This document shows, one piece after another, positions 1 through 4,554 of a DNA stretch of 6,207 nt; position 1 is the first letter of the stretch; every line of letters begins with the position of its first letter. This DNA comes from Caldisericaceae bacterium. GTDB lineage: Bacteria; Caldisericota; Caldisericia; Caldisericales; Caldisericaceae. The notes beneath the pieces were generated by a model, which saw nothing but the letters and a program-made list of their open reading frames with translations, had not been told where the DNA came from and ran no database searches. The position numbers were made by a program, and so were the translations under genes. The DNA lies in NCBI GenBank assembly GCA_026987225.1, contig JALSNB010000374.1, positions 1 to 6,207 of the forward strand, given 5' to 3'.

Positions 1-264
1 GCCGCTTGCAACGGAGATAAAACCCGAAGCACAGAGCAGTTCGAAGAACCCTTTCTTTACAATAGGCGAGCGGTATTTTCCGCCTTCCCCTATAAACGTG
101 TAATTCACGCTTTCCATGCTTCCTATTACACCGCTTATCTGCGCAGTGAGAAAACCGCTTTCAAGGAACGCCTTCTTAATCGCAGGAATCAGATCCGTGC
201 CCTTAAATATCCTGACAAAAGCGATGTGCGAACTCTCCCCTTTGCCGATTTCAAATCTCTCCAT
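1..264 (-). CDS. PPC/DUF296-domain protein, N-terminal part (runs off left edge)
   Basis: Translating the minus strand from the ATG at 262-264 gives 88 uninterrupted codons to the window edge, so the C-terminus is missing. The product begins MERFEIGKGESSHIAFVRIF, then KGTDLIPAIKKAF and an AQISGVIGSMESVNYTF stretch. This matches the layout of the PPC (plants and prokaryotes conserved, DUF296) domain: a short lead-in, a strand-helix unit with the 'FKGTDLIPAIKKAF' helix, then an 'ISGVIGS' turn and strands. Bacterial PPC proteins are small, usually trimeric, and are predicted DNA-binding or regulatory proteins; their ligand or target is mostly unknown. The ATG at 264 is chosen because family homology starts there. 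The upstream Shine-Dalgarno is weak, and the frame stays open upstream with a possible TTG. The gene is divergent from the tRNA-Arg gene. The family call is by eye from motif order; the specific function is not known. Confidence 0.72.
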   Translation of the reverse strand, partial: MERFEIGKGESSHIAFVRIFKGTDLIPAIKKAFLESGFLTAQISGVIGSMESVNYTFIGEGGKYRSPIVKKGFFELLCASGFISVASG

Positions 265-287
265 ACCGCATTTTACTACTTTTCCAC

Positions 288-315
288 TTGATTGCAAATG
301 AAATAGACTTATACT
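288..315 (+). promoter_or_regulatory. Candidate sigma-A promoter for tRNA-Arg
   Basis: TTGATT at 288-293 and TATACT at 310-315 are separated by 16 bp and match the -35/-10 consensus in 4/6 and 5/6 positions. A transcript would start near 322, just before the tRNA at 328. The element sits in the 63-bp gap between the divergent PPC-domain gene and the tRNA. Confidence 0.5.
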
Positions 316-327
316 TATCTGTGCGAT

Positions 328-402
328 GCGCCTGTAGCTCAAAGGATAGAGCGGCGGCCTCCGGAGCCGCAAATAGGGGTTCGACTCCCCTCAGGCGTAC
401 CA
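328..402 (+). tRNA. tRNA-Arg (anticodon CCG), CCA end encoded
   Basis: The full cloverleaf can be drawn by hand. The acceptor stem is GCGCCTG (328-334) with CAGGCGT (392-398), the first pair being a G-U wobble. The D stem is GCTC (337-340) with GAGC (349-352). The anticodon stem is GCGGC (354-358) with GCCGC (366-370) and encloses the loop CTCCGGA, giving anticodon CCG at 361-363, which reads the CGG arginine codon. The variable loop is AAAT. The T stem is AGGGG/CCCCT with the loop TTCGACT at 380-386. Discriminator A399 is followed by a genomically encoded CCA (400-402). It is the only plus-strand gene in the window and lies between two minus-strand genes. tRNA 3' ends are common integration sites, but no second copy of this 3' end was found here. 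Confidence 0.97.
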
Positions 403-435
403 GTTTGAAGGCAAACCTCGAAAATCCGTTTGCAA

Positions 436-1788
436 TTAATTGTCAAGAAGGACGTGCTTTTCCGCTGTCGAAAATTGTACATAATACGGATTGCCGCATA
501 ATTTTACCGTGTAAATTACGGATGCGGAAAAATCCCCGTAATGCCTATCCGAAGAACGTGCCTCACAGAAAAGTATTTTTGTGTAAACATCTCCGTCGTG
601 CAACATGCCCGCTTTCCTTTTTACGTCGTAAAAAACGTTTTCCGTATCGCAGGGGAATGTATTCGAAATTTTGACATTGGCAATGTTACTCCCGAATTCC
701 CATTTTACGGCCGCATAGTTTTTGGTTTTTCCGCCGTATCGTGCAAAAATATTTCCCAAGCAGAACAAGGGATTAATTAATCCGTAGTTAAATTTAAAAA
801 ACCGTTGTTTGTCCTCGTTAATACGCTCTTTAGCGGGGCAAAAACCGCAGTTCAAAAGGTCCGACGGAAAATAGAATTTATAACCGTTTTCAACACTGCA
901 TACCTCAACATCCGCAGTACAACCGCCGCACCGTTTAACGGCACTCGCAAAATCCTTTTGAAATGCCAGAGTCTCCGTTTTCACGCCAAGCCTTTCATTA
1001 GGATGAACAAACGGATGCTTTGCAAATACGTTCTGCCCGATAACCGAAACCTCTCTAAAACCGCCGGAAAAAGGATTCACAATTTTTACATATTTTACAG
1101 AGCCACTTTTTTTCACCCAAACGAAAGAATCATCTCCGTTGCAGATTTTACTTTCACGGAGAGCGCCGATTTTATTAACACGTGCAACTTTTTCAATAAG
1201 GCGTCCGTATCCGAACATTGCAAGAACATTATCGTTTTTATCCTGTATTGTCATTGAAGCGTATTGAAGGACGGAGCCTTTGTTTATTAGGAAGATATTT
1301 GCACGAAGGGGTTTGTTGTTTAATGTGAAGTATGCGGTAAGGAGGGTTTTGATAGTTTTGTTCGTGTTTGATTTGTATGATTGAGGAGTTTGAAAGGATA
1401 CTTTTATCTTTGAAAAGTTTGATTTTTTGTTTCCTATTCGTATATATCCCTTGTATGTTTTTGTTATTGCATTTTGGGTTAGGTATACTATTGGTGTTGA
1501 TAGGTGTTCGTTCGGTTTTAACGAAGAGAGAGGTATGTCAAATGCTTTTGATAATCCTTTTTCGGCTTTTTCTCTTTCCGTTTTCGTTATCTTTTTATTT
1601 CGGGGGTAAGGTAAATTAAACGTAATTGTATATGATTCGGATGGTGTAATGGATATTGCCAATGCGTTAAATGAAGTATAGTTTGTTGTTTTGCTTATTA
1701 TAGGCAATAAGAGGGTAAAGATAAGGATTAAAGGTAAAGCAAGTGATGTGAGAATTTTAGGCAATTTTTTCTTATTGGTATTCTTCAT
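436..1788 (-). CDS. Exported/membrane-anchored protein of unknown function, cysteine-containing C-terminal half
   Basis: A 450-codon gene with GGAGGT (1799-1804) placed 10 nt before the ATG and stop TAA at 436-438. The product has a basic N-terminus and a hydrophobic segment at about residues 12-32. NALA at 41-44 is a possible signal peptidase I site, so it is either secreted or anchored, with the bulk outside the membrane. Residues 45-175 are rich in Thr, Asn, Lys and Pro and contain no cysteine. All ten cysteines lie between residue 216 and 431, including CGGC (287-290) and CGFC (314-317), which could form disulfides or bind metal. No known domain was recognised. The coding strand is strikingly C-rich and G-poor for the first ~175 codons and then changes, suggesting a mosaic gene. 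Upstream lies a 30-bp repeat shared with the gene at 2939-4210. No terminator was seen after the stop, so the transcript may run antisense into the tRNA. It is accepted as real because of the strong start signals and the export signal; overlapping plus-strand frames lack these. Confidence 0.82.
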   Translation of the reverse strand: MKNTNKKKLPKILTSLALPLILIFTLLLPIISKTTNYTSFNALAISITPSESYTITFNLPYPRNKKITKTEREKAEKGLSKAFDIPLSSLKPNEHLSTPIVYLTQNAITKTYKGYIRIGNKKSNFSKIKVSFQTPQSYKSNTNKTIKTLLTAYFTLNNKPLRANIFLINKGSVLQYASMTIQDKNDNVLAMFGYGRLIEKVARVNKIGALRESKICNGDDSFVWVKKSGSVKYVKIVNPFSGGFREVSVIGQNVFAKHPFVHPNERLGVKTETLAFQKDFASAVKRCGGCTADVEVCSVENGYKFYFPSDLLNCGFCPAKERINEDKQRFFKFNYGLINPLFCLGNIFARYGGKTKNYAAVKWEFGSNIANVKISNTFPCDTENVFYDVKRKAGMLHDGDVYTKILFCEARSSDRHYGDFSASVIYTVKLCGNPYYVQFSTAEKHVLLDN

Positions 1789-1798
1789 TGTTTATTTT

Positions 1799-1804
1799 AC
1801 CTCC
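1799..1804 (-). promoter_or_regulatory. Ribosome-binding site of the 450-codon gene
   Basis: GGAGGT on the minus strand, 10 nt upstream of the ATG at 1788, fixes that start. It follows directly after the shared 30-bp leader repeat. Confidence 0.8.
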
Positions 1805-1808
1805 GATT

Positions 1809-1838
1809 GATTTTAGTTTGTTTTTGAATATTTGCAAA
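1809..1838 (-). repeat. 30-bp leader repeat, copy A
   Basis: Positions 1809-1838 are identical over 30 bp to 4233-4262, in the same orientation. After a one-base insertion (an extra A at 1839 on the plus strand), four more bases match. The repeat ends 4 bp before the GGAGGT of the downstream gene. Read on the minus strand, it can fold weakly with its flank (TTTGTTT against AAACAAA) and contains the palindrome TTTGCAAA. It also encodes the CKYSKTN-stop end of a decayed small reading frame. Confidence 0.85.
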
Positions 1839-2020
1839 ACAAATGTATGGGATTCCATATACGCACATCCGAATTCTTCATTTTCATTAATCCAAATATA
1901 ATCCTTTATTCACTGAGTTTTAAAAATAAATATCGCAAACCGCTTTTAATTTTTTTCAGGTAAAAGAATTCTTCTGCCTGAAAACCCTATGTATTGTAGT
2001 TGCACTTGTTTTTTAAGTGT
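1813..2020 (-). pseudogene. Decayed copy A of a small gene ending FVCKYSKTN
   Basis: The gap upstream of the 450-codon gene has no intact gene but carries a remnant similar to the frame at 4237-4444. The blocks are as follows. KKQVQLQ near 1995-2010 compares with TQVKVF of the other copy. LPEKN-stop-KRF (1937-1963) aligns residue for residue with LPEDRMIRF, a TAA replacing the Met codon. AYMESHTFV then CKYSKTN-stop compares with LSMDTFPAFV then CKYSKTN-stop. An extra T in the GTTTTGC run shifts copy A at exactly this point; removing it restores FVCKYSKTN. At least one further frameshift lies near 1910-1925. The left end is uncertain, because the remnant begins in or beside the 3' end of the gene at 2021. 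The parent protein was not recognised. Confidence 0.45.
1953..1984. repeat. 32-nt imperfect palindrome
   Basis: TTTTCAGG at 1953-1960 faces CCTGAAAA at 1977-1984, and the central AAAAGAATTCTT core is nearly self-complementary. Over 16 pairs there is one mismatch and one G-T. T residues precede and A residues follow the stem on either strand, the reverse of an intrinsic terminator. It is therefore either a possible operator for a dimeric regulator or chance symmetry within the decayed gene. Confidence 0.5.
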
Positions 2021-2491
2021 TCAACGGCTTCTTTTTAAAATAATTCGCTCTTTCATAAGGCCGTTCCACTTTATGATTAGTATCAGATCTTTTTGATTAT
2101 TCAGATTATCTTCGATAAAATTATTACTAAATCTGTCATACGTATGAAATTTTACACACCGGAATTTCGAAAAGTCAAGGCTGTCTCTTTTAAACTCCGA
2201 CTTACCGAGCGGATATTCCAACGAAATATCGACATCACGAATCTCAGAGTTTGTGTTGTAGCATATCTTCAAAGTCTCTTCCGCCGTCTCATGAGAGCTT
2301 TTGTGCATTTTATTTTCGGAATTACCCTTACAAACATATTCGGCCGACCAATGAGAGCTCTTTCCCGTAAATACAAAAGTTTTGACATGATTTTTCCGTA
2401 CGAACAAAGTGGTGCCTGCAAACAAAATAATTACACAAACAAGCACTACGGTTAAAACAGCTTTATTTTCAGTTATGTTTTTCATATACAC
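2021..2491 (-). CDS. Small signal-anchored extracytoplasmic protein, unknown function
   Basis: A 156-codon frame starting GTG at 2491, with an alternative ATG two codons in at 2485. AAAGG (2501-2505) lies 9 nt before the GTG, and no better Shine-Dalgarno serves the ATG, so GTG is slightly favoured. The protein has a hydrophobic anchor at about residues 11-31 and no lipobox cysteine. A ~125-residue outer domain contains FTGKSSHWSAEY at 41-52 and a strand-like ending KWNGLMKERIILK at 141-153. The 'F.G.S..W...Y' opening and final 'I.WNG...E...LK' strand resemble small Firmicutes surface or lipoprotein domains of uncharacterised role; this is a by-eye resemblance. Its start overlaps a 33-codon small ORF upstream by about 20 nt, which suggests translational coupling. 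The function is unknown. Confidence 0.7.
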   Translation of the reverse strand: MYMKNITENKAVLTVVLVCVIILFAGTTLFVRKNHVKTFVFTGKSSHWSAEYVCKGNSENKMHKSSHETAEETLKICYNTNSEIRDVDISLEYPLGKSEFKRDSLDFSKFRCVKFHTYDRFSNNFIEDNLNNQKDLILIIKWNGLMKERIILKRSR

Positions 2492-2570
2492 CGCTTAAAA
2501 CCTTTATCACAACTTCGTAATAAAATTTATTAATGTTTTCATGCATCATAACACCGCCCTGATCTTTCAT
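2469..2570 (-). CDS. 33-codon small ORF overlapping the next gene's start
   Basis: ATG at 2568-2570, with GGAGGG (2576-2581) 5 nt upstream, opens a frame of 33 codons to a TGA at 2469-2471. A second ATG at 2572-2574 is only 1 nt from the Shine-Dalgarno and soon meets a stop. The peptide begins MKDQGGVMMHENIN and continues KFYYEVVIKVLSGVYEKHN, a plausible helix with hydrophobic residues spaced along it. No family was recognised. The frame overlaps the start of the signal-anchored gene by 23 nt (GTG) or 17 nt (ATG). Because that gene's own Shine-Dalgarno is weak, the small ORF may be a leader or coupling ORF that delivers ribosomes to it. It could also be a small functional protein or the tail of a decayed gene. 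Confidence 0.55.
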   Translation of the reverse strand: MKDQGGVMMHENINKFYYEVVIKVLSGVYEKHN

Positions 2571-2938
2571 TCATACCCTCCGTTTTTTATAATTCGCCGC
2601 AAAAAAATATCTTATCATTTCAGATAAATTATAAAGCAAATTTAAAAATCAAAAAATATTCATTAAAATTAAACATGCATGCTCCCATAAAAATCATTTA
2701 CGAACGTAGGAACAAACAACGGAAATTTTATTTGCAAACCTCTTTTTCTTTTTACTCTGCAAACGGGCAGAGACAAAATCCTACCTGTATTTATAGTTTA
2801 ACACAAAAATAATTTAGAGTTTCCTTTTACCGTCATTTTATCATTTCTTTATTTTTGCAGATGATTTTTACTGGCATTTTCATCCTTTTATGTCCTACAT
2901 TTTTTGTTTGTCAAACATTCGATTTGTCAAGAAGATTT
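2571..2938. other. 368-bp very A+T-rich intergenic region
   Basis: No convincing gene is present on either strand; short frames here have poor start signals or fewer than 25 codons. It contains a possible -10 box (2628-2633) for the downstream small ORF. It also has a 6-bp hairpin, CTCTGC/GCAGAG, at 2755-2772 with a 6-base loop and no T tract on either side. The 8-mer TTTGTCAA occurs twice, at 2907-2914 and 2923-2930. On the minus strand the pair reads as two TTGACA boxes 16 bp apart, with only poor -10 partners (for example TAAAAG 18 bp downstream of the second). This is the longest gap in the window, so a promoter for the left-hand genes is expected here. Confidence 0.6.
2628..2633 (-). promoter_or_regulatory. 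Candidate -10 element (TATAAT)
   Basis: A perfect TATAAT on the minus strand lies about 58 bp upstream of the small-ORF ATG at 2570. The -35 region is only T-rich (TTTTTG at 16-bp spacing), so this is a weak prediction in A+T-rich DNA. Confidence 0.35.
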
Positions 2939-4210
2939 TTAAAATTTCAAATCCAGTCTAACCAAACCTCTGTCTGTCGCAATCAAAACATAAAAAGGAT
3001 TGTACGAAATACTGAAATCATAGCATTTAACTGATCCCGTTTCATACATGTCCCAAAAATACGATCCCATCAATAAAACCTTGTCATTAGGAGAAATTAT
3101 TTTGAATTTCTTTAAGTCATAAGATGAAAAAGTTCTTACATAAAACCGTTTTAAAGGAAACCAATAGAATTTTTTCCCTACAAACTTACCGACCATAATA
3201 CCATTATATTTTGTTAGCATAAATGTTACCTTGTCTCTGTTGTCCCGGATCAATTTTACAGGATGCAGAAACAAATTTTTGGAATTTATAAAAACTTTCG
3301 ATTGTATGACTACTCTGTTTGCAGAAATCAACGTATTTTTGTTCAAATCCAGTATATATATACCTTCTCTCGTTGCAATCAAAAAAGCATCGGTTGATAT
3401 TTTGCAAAAATCCTTAATTTGAGAAAGCATGTAAGCTTTAAACAACTCTTCCTTCGTGTTTCCATTACAATGTAAATTTCCGTTTTTATCGACTGTAAAT
3501 TCTTCTTTTGCAAATCGTCCGACGTTGTCTGACAGAGAAAAATAAATATAATTGTCGTACTCTTTAACAGGATATACATTATAATCACCAACGAGCTCCA
3601 CAGATGAATCGAGATTGGTAACATTAACAAACCTATTTCGGTTAAAATCGAACCCTTTTATATAGAGATTTCCGGTATATTCGGACGGAACACTAAAATA
3701 CAGAATTTGATTGTTGCGGATTGTGAATATATCGGATACGAGAAAATTAACTTTTTTAAAATACCATGATAACCCGTAGTTTTTACCATATCCTATAATC
3801 GAATATGAAAAACCGCTTAAAAAAAGATAAACATTTCCGTTTTCTTTTGTTAATATCCTACATTGAGGTACGGAACTATCCGTCGAACAATGTATACCCG
3901 TATCTTTAATTATCTCGAATTTTTTGCCGGAGTTATGCGAGACAAGTATTTTACCATCGGAAGAAATGGCATAAAAAACACCTTTTTTATCCGGAGCGAT
4001 CGAGATTGCGATAATCTTGTAATCCGCACCCGTATCCGGAGAAATATTTTGTGTATTATCAATCCCAATTGTTTCGGCGTTTTTATTCAAATTGGCTTTG
4101 TACGAAACGTTCAATGAAGAATAAATCATCCACAGAATACCCGAAATAAAGAACAAAATAAGAACAATTCTTCCAAATCTGCTGCCATTGCTTTTTTGCT
4201 TGTCTCGCAT
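2939..4210 (-). CDS. Membrane-anchored protein with Asp-box / beta-propeller-like motifs
   Basis: A 423-codon gene with AAGGAGGT (4223-4230) 12 nt before the ATG and stop TAA at 2939-2941. A basic N-terminus and hydrophobic segment at about residues 14-33 indicate a signal anchor with the rest outside the cell. After a polar linker (34-62), the protein is strand-rich. SHNSGKKF (91-98) fits the BNR/Asp-box pattern S-x-D/N-x-G-x-x-F/W, and GKNYGLSW (142-149) is a degenerate second one. FLIATREGIYILDL (276-289) and FYVLIATDRGLVRLDL (406-421) resemble propeller-blade repeats ending in a 'G(I/L)..L' strand. Asp-boxes occur in sialidases, sortilins and many non-enzymatic propellers. No catalytic set was visible, so a binding, sensing or structural role is the safer inference. 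The 30-bp repeat shared with the 450-codon gene lies 2 bp upstream of the ribosome-binding site. Confidence 0.8.
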   Translation of the reverse strand: MRDKQKSNGSRFGRIVLILFFISGILWMIYSSLNVSYKANLNKNAETIGIDNTQNISPDTGADYKIIAISIAPDKKGVFYAISSDGKILVSHNSGKKFEIIKDTGIHCSTDSSVPQCRILTKENGNVYLFLSGFSYSIIGYGKNYGLSWYFKKVNFLVSDIFTIRNNQILYFSVPSEYTGNLYIKGFDFNRNRFVNVTNLDSSVELVGDYNVYPVKEYDNYIYFSLSDNVGRFAKEEFTVDKNGNLHCNGNTKEELFKAYMLSQIKDFCKISTDAFLIATREGIYILDLNKNTLISANRVVIQSKVFINSKNLFLHPVKLIRDNRDKVTFMLTKYNGIMVGKFVGKKFYWFPLKRFYVRTFSSYDLKKFKIISPNDKVLLMGSYFWDMYETGSVKCYDFSISYNPFYVLIATDRGLVRLDLKF

Positions 4211-4222
4211 ATTTTCCGATCT

Positions 4223-4230
4223 ACCTCCTT
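4223..4230 (-). promoter_or_regulatory. Ribosome-binding site of the 423-codon gene
   Basis: AAGGAGGT on the minus strand, 12 nt upstream of the ATG at 4210. It directly follows copy B of the 30-bp leader repeat. Confidence 0.75.
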
Positions 4231-4232
4231 AA

Positions 4233-4262
4233 GATTTTAGTTTGTTTTTGAATATTTGCAAA
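4233..4262 (-). repeat. 30-bp leader repeat, copy B
   Basis: Identical to 1809-1838 in the same orientation, and ending 2 bp before the AAGGAGGT of the downstream gene. Read as protein on the minus strand, it and its flank give FVCKYSKTN-stop (stop TAA at 4237-4239). Outside the 30 bp the two gaps match only in blocks. Confidence 0.85.
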
Positions 4263-4444
4263 CAAAGGCGGGGAATGTATCCATGCTTAGATCCTGAAAA
4301 AGCAATTCGTATCTTGCACTATCGAAACGAATCATTCTGTCTTCCGGTAAATGAAAACTGTCGACCTCTTTAATATTGATAATTACGGGGGCTGAATACC
4401 TTCACTTGCGTTACGGTCTGATATCTCCCTTCCGCTATCCTCAT
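4237..4444 (-). pseudogene. Frameshifted small gene (copy B) ending FVCKYSKTN
   Basis: GGAGGT (4455-4460) lies 10 nt upstream of ATG 4442-4444. The frame begins MRIAEGRYQTVTQVKVFSP and, as sequenced, stops at TAA 4370-4372 after 24 codons. Dropping one base in the CCCCC run (4387-4391, coding strand) joins it to a second open frame containing VDSFHLPEDRMIRF, SARYELLFQDLS and MDTFPAFVCKYSKTN, with TAA at 4237-4239: 68 residues in total. Both halves look protein-like, and the second half has a decayed relative at 1813-2020. The first frame is also open upstream to 4501 (alternative ATG 4462), so the ancestral gene may have been longer. Possibilities are a pseudogene, a sequencing error in the homopolymer, a slippage-regulated frame, or a 24-codon leader peptide. 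No family was recognised. Confidence 0.55.
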
Positions 4445-4554
4445 ATATTTCGTTACCTCCATAAATGCAGCTTTGGTGATAGGCTGTTTGCTATACTTTG
4501 CCTATATCGAACCTTAACCGATAAGAAATTACAAGCTTTTCCCAGCACACGCTT
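4445..4554 (-). other. Gap between lipoprotein stop and the small frameshifted gene
   Basis: This 110-bp stretch follows the lipoprotein stop codon. It holds the ribosome-binding site at 4455-4460 and short open frames in all three minus-strand phases. One of them, in the phase of the lipoprotein, runs about 33 codons past its stop. It may therefore contain more of the decayed small gene, but no join could be established. No terminator hairpin was seen. Confidence 0.4.

Noticed and set aside
403..435. GTTTG/CAAAC and GCAAAC/GTTTGC hairpins between the tRNA and the 450-codon gene as a terminator
   Set aside because: The alternative stems are short and mutually exclusive, and no T run follows on either strand.
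541..1257. Plus-strand open frames at 541-780 and 805-1257
   Set aside because: They lie wholly antisense to the 450-codon gene, which has a strong Shine-Dalgarno and export signal; no start signals or recognisable protein features support the plus-strand frames.
1368..1619. Plus-strand hydrophobic 83-codon frame antisense to the 5' part of the 450-codon gene
   Set aside because: The strand here is T/G-rich, which automatically yields Leu/Phe/Val-rich translations. No ribosome-binding site was found, and the minus-strand gene explains the region.
2137..2148. TCATACGTATGA 12-nt palindrome as an operator
   Set aside because: It lies inside the coding region of the signal-anchored gene, and short palindromes of this kind occur by chance.
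2638..2706. 22-codon frame starting near 2702 (MIFMGACMF...)
   Set aside because: No Shine-Dalgarno precedes it and the sequence is low-complexity and A+T-rich; it is not distinguishable from chance.
2755..2772. CTCTGC/GCAGAG hairpin as a terminator
   Set aside because: Only 6 bp, and neither strand has a T tract after the stem.
2700..2790. Possible third remnant of the small gene (KKRFANKIS frame and TTTGCAAATA)
   Set aside because: The similarity to copy A is confined to A-rich sequence and one 10-mer; no FVCKYSKTN-like end or leader follows.
4233..4262. 30-bp repeat as a promoter (TTGCAA, 16 bp, TAAAAT)
   Set aside because: Transcription would begin within or after the Shine-Dalgarno, removing it from the mRNA.
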